This document shows positions 11,522 through 23,279 of a stretch of 64,000 nucleotides of DNA, piece after piece (within the stretch, counting starts at the first letter, position 1; each line of letters begins with the position of its first letter). A program made the position numbers and the translations under genes. The stretch comes from Vesta saturnalis (Eukaryota > Arthropoda > Insecta > Coleoptera > Lampyridae), in the NCBI GenBank assembly GCA_036346205.1, contig JARFJB010001819.1, positions 4,184,001-4,248,000 on the forward strand, written 5' to 3'. The notes under the pieces were generated by a model that was not told where the DNA came from, did not search any database, and worked only from the letters and a program-made list of their open reading frames with translations.

Positions 11522-12761
11522 TGTAATGTACCCAAGCCAGTCTTGGGAGTGCACACCACTAATGCAAGAACAAAGTTAATGCACGAACTTATTTAAGACA
11601 AATAATCGTCATGAAAAATCAGGTACATTGTATAAAAGAGTTGTTACGGGATATATGTGTTACGGTATCTAAGGGAGTATAAAATAAATGTAACACAATA
11701 AAACACAGTATATAAGCAAGTGCAATCTAGTTCTATCTTTATTTCGGATTGAGGAAAAGAACTGCAAAAAACCCCACCGCCTTCTACAACAAGAATAACA
11801 ACATAAATAAAGTATCAGTATTAATTTTAAATACCTAGATCAATACGTATTTAGACTCTACTGTTATTGCAAGATTAAATTGCTATTATCCCACTCTAAC
11901 CTTAATAAATTACTGTAGTAATAATTCAATATAGGCCTGTATTTCATAAATAGTGATCACTAAGTTATACGGTTAGCTAACTGTATTATAAGTAAAAACA
12001 CCATAACATGTTAAGGGTCTGCATTTACAATTAACGAACCCAAGGGTAACATATTCCATAACAGGTACGCATGCAGTCTTACAACGAGAACATGCTTTAA
12101 TGTTGCCGCGGTTATCTCCCCATGGTCAGTATTTTACCAGTTTTGCCCGAGAGCCGATTTTACGCTTCCACTACATTTACAAGGGAACGTTCATCTTAAA
12201 ATATGCTACATTATACATGAAAATGTCAAAATAAAATATATTAAAAATGAAATCAAAAGACCTCTCTGTATTAAATAACAGGATTGTGATGTAACGTTAA
12301 CTTTCAAATTATCACTGGTATTAATTTATATTAGATGAAACAATCACTCTTACCATGATATTGTATACAGTCAGATATTCATTTAAATTATTATTTACTT
12401 CAGTTTGTAAGAGAACGTTCTATTGTCAAATCAATGTATAATATAATTAATTTACCTTTTCATTTAGATAATAACATTAGGAACATTTTCTGAAAGAAAA
12501 TACAGTTAGTGAATATATAACATTACCTTTTTATCCTATTCTATTTTATCTGACCAAATAATATTTTTTTTTTCCTTTTTCTAAATCTCAAAATCAACAA
12601 CCCTATCTATTATTTTTTCTAATAACCTAATTCTAATCACACCTTATTTCTACTATCAAAATACACAACAGCCATCCATATTTACTAGATGGTTTTATGC
12701 AACTCGCCTTCTAATTCATAAAATAAAATAGGTACAGATGCACCAGTTGTAGCACATCACA
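11522..12761 (+). mobile_element. Solo LTR, copy A
   Basis: The segment starts TGTAATGTACCCA and ends GTAGCACATCACA. The first and last eight bases (TGTAATGT, ACATCACA) form the short inverted repeat, TG...CA, that ends LTRs. The flanks are AATA (11518-11521) and AACA (12762-12765), a likely 4-bp target duplication with one change, as made by Ty3/gypsy-type integrases. A second copy of the same 1.2-kb sequence lies at 19434-20634. No coding region flanks it, so it is a solo LTR left by recombination between two LTRs. The strand cannot be told; TG-first order is given as +. Confidence 0.78.
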
Positions 12762-13124
12762 AACAACGGTATTAGTAAAAAAAATATTTTTCAAAATCTC
12801 AAAAATATACTTTTTTATTTTGACGAAAAACGTTTACATATTCAAATAAAATATTTAAACTGTGGCGAGCTAATTGTGCCCAGGCCACGTTAAAAATACC
12901 ACATGGGTAAAGGTAAGTTGACAAATTTTGGCAGTATGTAGGATTTTCTCTTTTTTTAAAACTGGCCACTTAATCATGGGTTGACAATACAGCCTTAAAA
13001 CTAAAATAGTAGGCTCCTATGTAATCAATAGCCAAAATAAGGCTTTTATAAGTATTCCAATAGTTCGTTTGGTTTCATTGTAAATCTTATTAATTTTAAA
13101 GTTTTTCTTAGGTTCCCAAATATA
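12762..13124. other. AT-rich spacer, nothing recognised
   Basis: Between the solo LTR and the DD41D mariner there is no ORF or repeat that I could support. Confidence 0.5.
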
Positions 13125-14390
13125 AAGGGTTTTCCAATAAGAGGTGTTATTTTGAATAGCCCGCTATTTCGGTAGATGTCACTTTTGAAAATGTCATTTA
13201 TTGACATTTGACAAGTAAAAACTACGCGATTAATAAAAATGGAACGATACACGCTTCAACAACGCATTGAAATTATTAAAATTCACTATAAAAATGGTGA
13301 AAATTTGGCAGAGACGGTTCGTAAAACTAAAACATTTTTGGGTCGTCGTGAAGCACCTTGTCGGACCGCAATACAGAAATTGGTGAACAAATTCGAGCTG
13401 TTGGGACAAGTTAATGATGTGAAGAATAAAACCCGTGCACGTCGCTCAACAACAACTGAGAATATTGCTGCTGTAGCCCAAAGTGTTGAAGAAAACCCAG
13501 GTTTGTCCATTCCTCGTCGTTCTTTGGAATTGGGCATTCCACAAACGTCATTACACCGTATTTTGCATGAAGCCTTGGGTCTTAAGGCTTATAAAGTTCA
13601 GTTAACACAAGAACTCAAGCCGGCCGATCATCAACAACGTCGTGTCTTTGCTGATTGGGGTCGTTGAAATACATGAAAATGATCCGGAATTCCATCGAAA
13701 AATCATCTTGACTGATGAGGCCCGTTTCCACCTCGGTGGATATGTCAACAGGCAAAATTGTCGCATCTGGAGCTCGGAAAACCCACGAGTGATTGTTGAA
13801 AAGCCTCTCCGTCCTCAACGTGTGACTGTTTGGTGCGGTTTATGGTCTGGCGGGGTCATTGGACCTTACTTTTTCGAAAATGAGAGATGATTAATGATTT
13901 TTTATGGCCGGAATTGGATGGTATTGATCTGGACAACGTTTACTTTCAACAAGACGGCGCTACGTCCCACACAAGCAACGAAACCATTGATCTTTTACGG
14001 GAAAAGTTTCCGGACCGTGTTATCTCTCGAAGAGGTGATCACAATTGGCCACCGAGATCTTGTGATTTAACACCTTGCGACTTCTTCCTTTGGGGCCACG
14101 TGAAAGATAAGGTCTACGCCAACAGCCCAGCGTCGATTCAAGACCTCAAAGATGGAATTCGTGAGGCTATCGATGACATAGGGCAGCCACTTTGCGATTT
14201 GGTTATGGAAAATTTCATAAAAAGGGTATGGTCCTGTAAGCGTGGTCGCGGTAGCCATTTGGCTGATATTGTTTTCCATTATTAACGGCATACCTTCCTC
14301 TTTATAATGAAATAAACATCCGATCAATTATCTCAAAAAATTCCATTTTTCTTTGAATATCAAAATAACACCTCTTATTGGAAAACCCGG
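13125..14390. mobile_element. DD41D (rosa-type) mariner element
   Basis: The left end reads AAGGGTTTTCCAATAAGAGG and the right end, on the other strand from 14390, CCGGGTTTTCCAATAAGAGG. The match continues through TGTTATTTTGA, so 29 of 31 bases agree. TA flanks both sides (13123-13124, 14391-14392). At 1266 bp it has the normal mariner length. The near-identical ends and only two lesions in its gene suggest a recent arrival compared with the other elements here. Confidence 0.93.
13239..14285 (+). pseudogene. DD41D mariner transposase, two frame lesions
   Basis: The protein starts MERYTLQQRIEIIKIHYKNG, a helix-turn-helix domain followed by a second one (RRSLELGIPQTSLHRILHEAL). Catalytic residues: Asp in KIILTDEARFHLGG, Asp in VYFQQDGATSHT, and Asp in DLTPCDFFLWG; the last two are separated by 41 residues, which defines the DD41D group. 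It ends at KRGRGSHLADIVFHY, a normal terminus. An extra G in a GGGG run near 13658 shifts the frame after FADW, and a short deletion near 13885 (after FFENE) removes about a dozen residues and shifts it back. Without these it would be close to full length (about 345 residues). Confidence 0.92.
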
Positions 14391-15234
14391 TACAAGTCTT
14401 TCCTTGTTTTATACTTGTGATACATTGTCACTATCGTTTGGTTTGATGGCTGTGAGTTGCATAACATAAAAATGACAACACCAGAGTTACCAACAGTTTA
14501 CATCCCTCTTTCATTTTTGTGCTTTATAAATTATTACTTTTGGTATCATTTAGACGAGTGTCAGTTGCCTGTTGTCTAGTAAAGATTGCTATGTTTACGT
14601 AATTAGTTTTCAATCCAATATTGCTGATAGGCCTAAATAAAATGGCCTTCAAGGTCGTCAAAATGAATTAGTGTCTCAAGAAAATATCAAGCATGTCCTA
14701 AAAATTGTGATGGAAAAGGGAAAACTGAAAGTGTGTGAGATATATTTTACATCAAAATTGGCCAACGAATATTCTGTAATTAAATTAATTGCTAAAGTAC
14801 AGGTCGTAAGTTCAAATCCTACTCGAAGTAAACTTTTTATTTAGGTATGTGTTTAACAAAATTAATAATTTTTAAATTAAATGCTATTTAATCGTTTTTA
14901 TTTCATCTATGATGACGATTAAATGATTTTGCCAAGAAAGTAAAATACAACCGCATTATGGGACAAAGTGAGATAAATTTCATAACAAATTGTATAACCT
15001 GATCATGGTGACAGAAAATCTAAATTAGATCATGTATTTTAAAACATCCTCCAATAAGGTGTACCTGACTGATTTTATAATCACTTTATAACTGTTGTGA
15101 TAATTAATTAAACGTTAGATATACCAGCACCCCGACTTCCTCTATATGTTTTGTCACATGCGCTTGGGATCAGCGTAGATTCTTTTTTAACTTGAAAATG
15201 TTTTAAATGTTATATGTAAGAGTTGTAGGGGGAA
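14391..15234. other. Intergenic, no gene; possible tRNA-like B box
   Basis: No ORF was found. At about 14805-14825 a GTAAG-TTCAAAT-CCTAC hairpin resembles a tRNA T-arm and might be the 3' part of an old SINE. The matching A box is not seen. Confidence 0.35.
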
Positions 15235-16180
15235 ATTCTGTGCATGACAATAGTAAGCATCTACCTGTCAATCATCTCAATGACGATCGACTTCATAATC
15301 TACATGAAAACTGTTCCTCCTTTTCATTAGATCAGCGTTTGTCGATTGACGAATAAATGTGCGTAACAAAAATAGGACATTTCTAACAAGCCCCACAAAT
15401 GTGGTTTTAAATTGTTTATGCTATAGAATTTGTTTGGTTACTGACACTGTTCGTTTCTTGGTATATTTTGGAAAAGAAAAGTATACTTTCAGAAGAACCT
15501 GATCTGGGACCGATTGCAAGCACCTTCATTAAAACTGGCAAGAGTGATACCACGGCACCAAAATGACATTGTATATTTTTACAATTTCTATACATCTACA
15601 CCACTAATGACAAAGTAATGTATTTTCACGTTAGGTACCATACAGAAAAACCGACTTAGAAAGCCCTCCAAATTGAAGAACGAGGAGCAACTTTCCAAAG
15701 ACTCTGTACCAAGGCGCACGTATGAAGAAAACGTTGCTTGAGTAGATGGAGCAGACATGTCAGCCGGTTCTGGAAAGAAAATAAAGCTGTGATGTTGGCT
15801 TCTACTTATGTAGAGTCTGAACCTATCGATCAAACACAAAAGTACGGCAAAACGGATAATGTAGGGTAACAATAACATGCCCTAAGTTAGTGAAGAACTA
15901 CAATTCGCACACGGAGAAGGTGGAGGGGTGGTGCATATAATGGATTCGTTTTTGGGAAGGTACCGCAAAACACTTTGTTGACCAAACAGTTATAAATGCT
16001 TGGATTTTATATAAACAAGTTGCGCTCAAAAAGGGAGAAAATTCGAAGCCCATTTTAAAACTTGCCGATTTTCGATCGAAATTGTCAGATTCGCTTTGTA
16101 AATGTGCTCCACCTCCAACTAGAAGTTGGACAAGTGATAATTCTATTGATAGCACAACCATTAAAAAAGGGAACGTTTAA
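15235..16180 (+). pseudogene. piggyBac-like (PGBD) transposase remnant
   Basis: Read in three frames, this stretch follows a PGBD-type transposase. The order is: a segment ending LSIDE (first catalytic Asp in the IDE box) near 15340; SEEPDLGPIAS at about 15480; PRHQNDIVYFYNFYTS at about 15550, which matches the DNFYTS box with its Asp replaced; LGTIQKNRLRKPSKLK; TYEENVA then VDG; KENKAVMLASTYVESEP; PKLVKNYNSHTEKV; and NAWILYKQVALKKGE with LADFRSKLSDSLC at 16030-16100. Frameshifts and stops are many. No TTAA ends were located. It is an old, dead copy, distinct from the other three piggyBac relatives in the window. Confidence 0.8.
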
Positions 16181-16521
16181 ATTTATTAAGCTCTGCCAAT
16201 TAGAGACCATGAACAAAGAAGAGGAAACTCAAGAATGAGGTGTATAATGCTTGAATGCATATTGTTAAGTATTATTTACTATAATAAATGCAATATTTAT
16301 TAATGTTTCAAAAAACTAAAGATCATTATAACAATTTCCACAAATGTCCAGACTTAGCTGAAACTTTATTTGTTAGATTATTGTTCTAAGTAGCAGATGT
16401 TATGTTTAATGCACATTGTATCGAAAACGATATAGGTTTATTTGAATTAAAAAAAAAATACAAATACTCTTCCAAAATTTTTGTTCTTATTTTATATTTA
16501 AATTTTTTTTTTTTTTTACCT

Positions 16522-16550
16522 ATTTAAAGCACGCCTTAGCGTGTTTAAAT
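16522..16550. repeat. Short perfect-type hairpin
   Basis: The arms are ATTTAAA-x-CACGC and GCGTG-x-TTTAAAT around a four-base loop. The same core with TTTAAA next to CAC recurs in the hairpin at 16887-16951. They may be parts of one old palindromic element. Confidence 0.55.
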
Positions 16551-16886
16551 CGAACTTTCCAAAACGCGCGTTTTTTAAAGTTACCATGGCAACATCAACA
16601 ACTCAAGAAACGTGAAGTCTAAATTACAATTTTTTGATTATTGATGTGACAGGAGTACCTTTTAACGTGAAATAAAATATTACTAACAAATTCAAAACCT
16701 TTATTCAAACATTGTATAACACTTTGATTTTATAAATGAAAATAGAAAGTACAGTTAGTATTGTTAGATATATTAATTTTTATTTACATATTTTATGTTA
16801 TTAGTTCTTATTTCCATTTTTGTAGTAATAATACTAGTATTTATGATTTCAAGGTGCGCCAATAAAAAAAATAGCGTAAAGTATTC

Positions 16887-16951
16887 GTGGATAACTGGTC
16901 TTTAAAACACTTACTCTATTTCGCGCGTGTTTTAAAGACCTTTTTATCCAC
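16887..16951. repeat. Hairpin with 24-bp arms
   Basis: The left arm reads GTGGATAACTGGTCTTTAAA then ACAC; the right arm returns as GTGTTTTAAAGACC and ATCCAC, with a loop of about 16 bases holding CGCGC. It lies about 530 bp upstream of Prosbeta7. Confidence 0.6.
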
Positions 16952-17483
16952 TTATGTTTTAATATACTATTTTAGCAATCTATACATAACATTTTTTTTT
17001 CGAAAAAAAATCTTCCATGCATTTGAAGGCTAATGTTTGACAAAACAAACATATTTAGAAAAAATATTAAGGACTCTCCCGAATTTTACATTGGCCTTTC
17101 CCAACACCTTATAACAAATAAGTGTAAAATGCTTGGGTTTCTAAAATTCCGATATTTATGTTTTTTTGTAACTGAATTTACAAAATTTTAAAACATTAAT
17201 AAACCCAAATAATAAGTATGTTTAAAATGCACTGACCGATTGTCTTTGAACGTGCACAATAACACCGAATACTAAAGTTTATGTCTGAAAATGGCTTTGT
17301 TTAAATTTTATGTCATAGTTCGGCCCTGTTTATAGCAAATATATAGTACTTTTAATCTTTTTCATTTTGGCAATGTGGATTGTAACCACCAATCAAATAA
17401 AAGTAACAAAAATTTGTATGTCATCTTGATTACTTGCGTTAATATACATAACCAAAATATCCTTAACAGATAATTTAATAATT

Positions 17484-18395
17484 ATGAATTCAGCCGATGC
17501 ATACTCTGCTCCTCCTTTATGGAAAAATGGACCAGTACCGGGTGCTTTTTACAATTTTCCAGGTTCGAATATTGAGAGACAAAATATTGTTCAACATTCA
17601 CAGTAAGTTCCACGTTTATTCTAATTTAAATGTCTATTAAACATTATGTAGGACTCCTGTAACGACAGCGACGTCAGTAATTGCTTTTACGTTTAACTCT
17701 GGTGTAATAATCGCTGGAGATTTGTTAGCTTCATATGGATCATTGGCCCGATTTCGAGATTGTCCTAGAATAATGAAGGTAAACGATAATATAATCCTAG
17801 GCGCTGGTGGTGATTACGGCGATTTTCAGTATGTAAAAGATCTTGTAGAGCAAAAAATGTATGTTGTTTCATTTATTATTGTGTATAGTATAATATTAAA
17901 GTGCTTGTAGCATTGACGAGGAGTGTTTGGATGATGGATTTAAATTAAAGCCGAAATCACTATATTGCTGGTTAACAAGGGTAATGTATAATCGCAGAAG
18001 TAGATTTGATCCATTTTGGAACACATTTGTGGTTGGAGGATTACAGGTTTATCTCAACATTTTGTTTTGTGTTAATAATATAGCATTTGCAGGATGGGCA
18101 ACCATTTTTGGGCACAGTTGATAAATTAGGAACTGCTTATGAGGATAAGGCCATTTGCACAGGTTATGGTGCACATTTAGCATTACCGCTTATAAGAGAC
18201 ACTCTTGAGAAAAATCCGAATTTATCAGAAAATGATGCTAAGGAACTCTTGACTAAGTGTATGGAAGTTTTGTTTTACCGAGATGCTAGAAGTTATCCGA
18301 AGTATCAGGTTGGTGTTATAACAAAGGATGGTATTAAGATTGAGGGACCAAAAGAAGTAAATCAGAAATGGGACCTAGCACATATGATCCATTAA
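17484..18395 (+). CDS. Prosbeta7: Proteasome subunit beta type-4 (beta7), complete, four exons
   Basis: Exons: 17484-17602, 17652-17858, 17911-18046 and 18093-18395. Introns are 49, 52 and 46 bp, all GT-AG, and the joined reading frame is 765 nt (254 residues plus stop), close to the 260-odd of the family. The start MNSADAYSAPPLWKNGPVPG gives a propeptide; after it come SVIAFTFNSGVIIAGDLLAS, YGSLARF and the LGAGGDYGDFQYVKDL motif of this subunit. FWNTFVVGGLQ joins DGQPFLGTVDKLG across the last intron, and CTGYGAHLALPL, FYRDARSYPKYQ and WDLAHMIH follow. It forms part of the two inner beta rings of the 20S proteasome; this subunit is structural and has no active-site Thr. It is flanked by two solo LTRs of one family, 4.7 kb upstream and 1.0 kb downstream, yet is intact. 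Confidence 0.95.
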
Positions 18396-19433
18396 ATTTG
18401 TCTAAACTGATTTATCGTGTTGTTTATTTTTATATTTCCTTATAAATGTATTAAACTAATTCAAAATACATTCTTATTAATAATTGTGCATGTGTAACAT
18501 TGTGAAAAATATTAATTGCTGATGTAATGTTAATATGTTTGTTGTCAAAAACTAGTGAAATCAAAATTTTGATTTTTCAGAATATGTGATATTTTATAGC
18601 GAATGTATTGTCAAGAGTTTTGCATTAATTTTACTTGATTAGGTTTTTTCATTATTACATTATATGTGAAGATTAGTATCCCTAGCAAAAGGTATTAACT
18701 GCCCTGTATTAGCGGCTAAGTCTAGTATTCCCATTATACTGTTCATTAAACCTTTTATTTATTAATGGTTTTATAACGATGCAGGAAATAAAACAAGATG
18801 TTCTCACATAAGCATCTAGCAGTCATGTAACCAGGCAAGAACACTTTGTGTAATTCCCAGTCTTCCTCCCTAACGGTTCAGATTGACTAAATTCCATAAG
18901 TGATTCAAGTAGCAGCCTTTAACTGTCTATGAGTTCAGGTGTAAATTATTGTTTTTAAAATTTGACGTAAGTGTTATAGGTAACAAAGGGAGGAAATGTC
19001 AATGTTTTAATAACATGAAATTCAAGTTATTGAGAAAGAATAGAAGTTAATTAAAAGGTGTTAGTGATATCTTAATAAACCATAACATTTGATGTTTTCC
19101 ATGTATCTTTTCTTTTTATGTAATTTAAGTTAAGAGATTGGAAAAGCTGGGAAGAGGCGGAATTTGCTGTACATATAGTGATGTAGAAATGACATGTGTT
19201 CCCCTCGCAGTGTTATTCCAATCAATCGCTCTGAGTTTTTGGCGAAATATCACTGATTAGAATGGTGGTTATTAATTCCACTGTAGGGCATACTGTGAAA
19301 TAAAAGTCAAGTTTGACACACATTGGGTTTTCTACGGATGAGTGAATATTTTAAAACTTCTTTAATGGAAAAAGTGGAAGTGGAGTATGTTTCTGCCCAC
19401 GAAATCTTTTTTTTTTGTTATAATTTAATAGCT
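18396..19433. other. 3' flank of Prosbeta7, no gene
   Basis: An ATTAAA at about 18451 could serve as the polyadenylation signal. The rest is AT-rich with no ORF or repeat ends that I could support. Confidence 0.45.
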
Positions 19434-20634
19434 TGTAATGTACCCAGGACAATCTAGCGACTGCACAACTCAAATGCAAAACCAAAGCTAATACGCGAAT
19501 TTACATAAGTCAAATGATCATTATGAGAAACCAGGTAGGACCACTTACGTTGTGTGAAAGTGTCGTTACGGGATACATGTATTTCGCGTATCTAAGGGAG
19601 GATAAAATAAAGTAACACAATAAGACAGTATAGGAATTTATAACCAAGTGCAATGTAGTTCTGCTATCTTTATTGCGGATAAGGAAAAAACTACCAAAGA
19701 AAAACCTTACCACATACTACAACAAGAATAAAAACAAATAAAATACAAGTATTAATTATAAATACATAAGTCAATGCGTATTTACATTCTATGGTTATTA
19801 AAAGATCTAAATTGTTATAACCCTACTATCACCTTAATAAATCAATGCGGTAGTATTGTAATATTTAATACAGACTTGTATCTCATAAATGGTGATCACC
19901 CTGTTATACAGTTAGCTAACTAGTATAAGTAAAAATATCACATGTTAACGGTCTGCATTTACAATTAATGAACCAACAGGTAACATATTTCATATCAGGC
20001 ACACACATGGTATTCGAGCGATAGTGTTACAGTGATTATCTCCCCATGGTGACCTTTTTTGCTATTTTACCCGGGAGCCGTCTTATACCTCCACTATTAC
20101 ATATGAACATCCATCTTAAAATATGCTACATTATAGGTATGAAATGTCAAAATAAAATGAAATCAAGAGACCTCTCGACATTAAATAATATGATTGTGAT
20201 GTAGTCTTAACTTTCAAATTATCATTGATATCAATTTGTTAGATGAAATAATCACTCTTACCATGGTACTGCAATACAAGTCAATCCGTATTTAGTTCAA
20301 TTTATAATAGATCATTCTGTCTTCAAATCAAGTTACAATAACTTATAATTAATTTACCCTTTCGTTGAGATCATATTATAAGCATTTACTAGAAGAAAAT
20401 ACAATTAGAGATTATATAACATTACCTGTGAATTCTATTTTATGATAAAAAACATTCTTAATTCTCGCAACCATAAAAAAATCAACAACTCCGTCAATTA
20501 TTTTCTAAAACCTCTCTCTAAGCACACCTTATTTCTACTATCAATTTACTATATTTACTGACGGTTTAAATTAAACCTGTCTTCTAATTTGTAAATTAAA
20601 ATATATAAATCGACACAAGTTGTGGTACATCACA
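19434..20634 (+). mobile_element. Solo LTR, copy B
   Basis: It is the same family as the LTR at 11522-12761 and in the same orientation. It starts TGTAATGTACCCA and ends GTGGTACATCACA. The flanks AGCT (19430-19433) and AGCT (20635-20638) are a perfect 4-bp duplication. Shared words in the same order include GTTACGGGATA, GGTCTGCATTTACAATTAA and CTTATTTCTACTATCAA. By eye the two copies differ at perhaps a fifth to a quarter of positions plus small gaps, so they are old or from subfamilies. No ORF is present. Confidence 0.85.
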
Positions 20635-20638
20635 AGCT

Positions 20639-20947
20639 TTTTTCGGGAAACTTAGTTAATTAGGCAACGTTGATGCGGTCGTACGCGAATGCGGGAGCTG
20701 ACATGAGTTGAACATTTTATTAGACGTTCTTTAGTTATTAGTATTTCCATAGTTTTTGCTTTCTGAGTGTGACGTTTCATAAGCGGACTCTGCTTCCGTC
20801 ATCAGGCTTAGTCCTGTGAAGGACTGTTTTCGCACTTGAGTCGAATTCATTTGTTATGATTTTTTCCCAAGCACTTGCCTACTCTCAGATTCGAACTTGG
20901 TACCTTTCACTTGCAAGTCTGACACCTTTACCGCTGAGTCACTGAGA
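20639..20947 (-). mobile_element. tRNA-headed SINE with Penelope-like tail
   Basis: On the minus strand from about 20945 there is a pol III-type head: an A box like TGACTCAGCGGTAAAGG and a B box AGTTCGAATCT spaced as in a tRNA, with a TTGCAA anticodon-like loop. The body that follows contains CTGATGA and GAAACGTCAC, a pattern known from the repeats of Penelope elements. The 3' end meets the right flank of solo LTR B. The tRNA-like stems are too damaged for a working tRNA, so this is a SINE rather than a tRNA gene. Confidence 0.6.
20774..20805 (-). ncRNA. Hammerhead-ribozyme-like core in the SINE body
   Basis: On the minus strand the conserved core boxes CTGATGA (20805-20799) and GAAAC (20778-20774) are separated by a 20-base segment that can form a stem (AAGC with GCTT, loop of seven). 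One extra base lies between CTGATGA and the stem compared with the consensus. Hammerheads of this kind are reported in Penelope-like elements. Whether this one can cleave is unknown. Confidence 0.4.
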
Positions 20948-20981
20948 AATTCAATATATATTTTTTAGAACACACACACAC

Positions 20982-20983
<2 letters not shown>

Positions 20984-21042
<59 letters not shown>
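20984..21042. repeat. (TA)n microsatellite
   Basis: An uninterrupted TA run follows a short (CA)n. It borders the left end of the long-inverted-repeat element at 21043. Confidence 0.95.
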
Positions 21043-21045
<3 letters not shown>

Positions 21046-23279
21046 GGTGTCTAGAATCTACCCACGTTCTGCGGCTATCTTTGTTATTATAAGAGATACA
21101 GAGTCGGTTAAATTAGCAAAGTTGGCAGAATTACATGATAATTCAAATACCGATAAGAAAATTCAACATTGTTGCAAACTTTCTAAGATATCTGAAAATA
21201 ACTAAAAATCGTTCAAATTTTCAATCGGCTATATCTTTTTAATATTCAATATACGAAAAAGTTATAATAGAGACTTTTGATAGCTATTTTTACGCAAAAT
21301 GGGAAAATGCGAATACAAAATTTATTTAGTAATTATTTTTCGAGCTACAACCCAAACATACATTTTTTTAAACGGTCACTATAGGTGGTTATGGACTGAT
21401 TCGATGGATTATCTTTTTATGATTTCAAAAATATATAGCTTTGTATGTTTAGTATTATTAGTTAACTCACAATTTTCGAAAAAATGTAATTATAGTATTT
21501 ACTAAACAAATGCAATGTTTGTCGTGGTGTGCTGTGACAATTAAAAACAAAACTCTGCATTGATTGACTGTCAAATAGTAGATATTGAATTATTTGTTGT
21601 AACCAGTTGTAGTTCGTACTTAAATAGAGAATATTATTTATTAATGACTTATTCTTCTAAAGAAAGAAATAATATGCTTTTTTGCTATTACGTGTCTAAC
21701 AGAGATGCTAATGCTGCTTCGGAATTATATCTTCAAACTTATATGGAAAGAAGACAACTCGATGTGAGATTATTTGCCAAACTCGAATCGAATTTAAAAA
21801 AATATGGGGCTCTTACTAAACCTCAAAATTTTAAAATTAATGTTAGCACAGAAACAGAAGGACGTGTTTAGCTTACGTCGAATTTAAACCTACTACATCT
21901 CTTCGTGAAATTGCGAACGAGTACAACACTTCCAAAGATGAAGCCCACGTTATTTTGAAACAAAATAATTTTAAACCATATCATTCTCATATAGAAAATA
22001 CATTGTATGTTGAAGATTATCAGAAAAGATTACATTTTGCCACATGGTTGATTAATGAAGGTCGAGCAAACAATCAATTCTCGAAAACCATTCTTTTTAC
22101 CGATCAAGCAAAATTTACAAACAACGGCATTTGCAATAGAAAAAATCATATCCAATGATCCCAAGAAAATCCTCATATTACTTTTTCAGTAAACGTTTGG
22201 TGCGGTATTATTGGTACCAAAATCCTTGGGCTGTTTTTTTATGAATACAATTTAAATTTCGAAAGATATCTAACTTTCTTACGAAATGAATTTGAAGAAA
22301 TTTTGGACGATCTTCCGTTGCACGTAATTCAAAATTTGAATTATTTTCAGCACGACGAGGCACCAGCACACAATGGATTACTTGTGTCTAATTATTTACA
22401 GGAACGTTTTAATAATTGAATAGGAAATCGAGGTCCAATAACTTGGCCGCCACGATCTCCAGACTTAACCCCCCTGGACTTTATCTTGTGGGGTGCTATT
22501 AATTACAAAGTGTACCGAGTAAATCTAGACGATTTAACAAATAAAATTCGTGTTGCTATACAACAAATTAGAACCCAAAGTTTATTAAAAGTTCAAAACG
22601 AGATTTTAAAACGATGTCAAATGTGTGTTCAAAATAATGGAGGGCAATTTGAAGCACTCCTATGATTGTGTTATCTGTTTATATTTTTTGCTGTTACTGT
22701 TCGTTGTAAGTTAAATTTATTTAGAATTTTTGTATGTTGATAATGTAGTACATTATTTCTTGTTGTTCCACAAATTTAGTAGCAGAATATGAGCATATCT
22801 TGTTATTTAAATGTTCACGGCAACTTTAATTTGTTTAATAGATATTATAATTACCTTTTTTTTTGAAAATTGTGAGTTAACTAATAATATTAAACATACA
22901 AAGCTATACATTTTTGAAATCAGAAAAAATAAGCCATCAAATGAGTTCATATCCACCTGTAGTTGCTATTTAAAAAATGTATGTTTGGGTTGTAGCTCGA
23001 AAAATAATTACTAAAAAAATTTTTTATTCGCATTTTCCCATTTTGCGTAAAAATAGCTATCAAAAGTCTCTCTTGTGACTTTTTTGTATTTTGAATATTA
23101 AAAAAAATATAGCCGATTGAAAATTTGGACGATTCTTAGTTATTTTCAGATATCTTAGAGAGTGTTGAATTTTCTTAGTGGTATTTGAATTATCATGTAA
23201 TTCTGCCCAACTTTCCTAATTTAACCGAATCTGTATCTCTTATAATAACAAAGATAGCCATAGAACGTGCGTAGATTCT

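Larger units (their letters stand above)
16181..17483. other. Upstream region of Prosbeta7, no other gene
   Basis: Apart from the two hairpins and poly-T runs, nothing coding is seen. The promoter of Prosbeta7 presumably lies in the last few hundred bases, but I see no element that marks it clearly. Confidence 0.5.

Noticed and set aside
14800..14830. A tRNA 3' half
   Set aside because: Only a T-arm-like hairpin is seen, too little for a feature.
11522..20634. A single complete LTR retrotransposon between the two LTRs
   Set aside because: The target duplications differ, no gag or pol is present, and the interior holds Prosbeta7 and other transposons. Two separate solo LTRs explain the data better.
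20867..20945. A functional tRNA gene
   Set aside because: A and B boxes are present but the acceptor, anticodon and T stems do not pair well, and SINE-like sequence follows.
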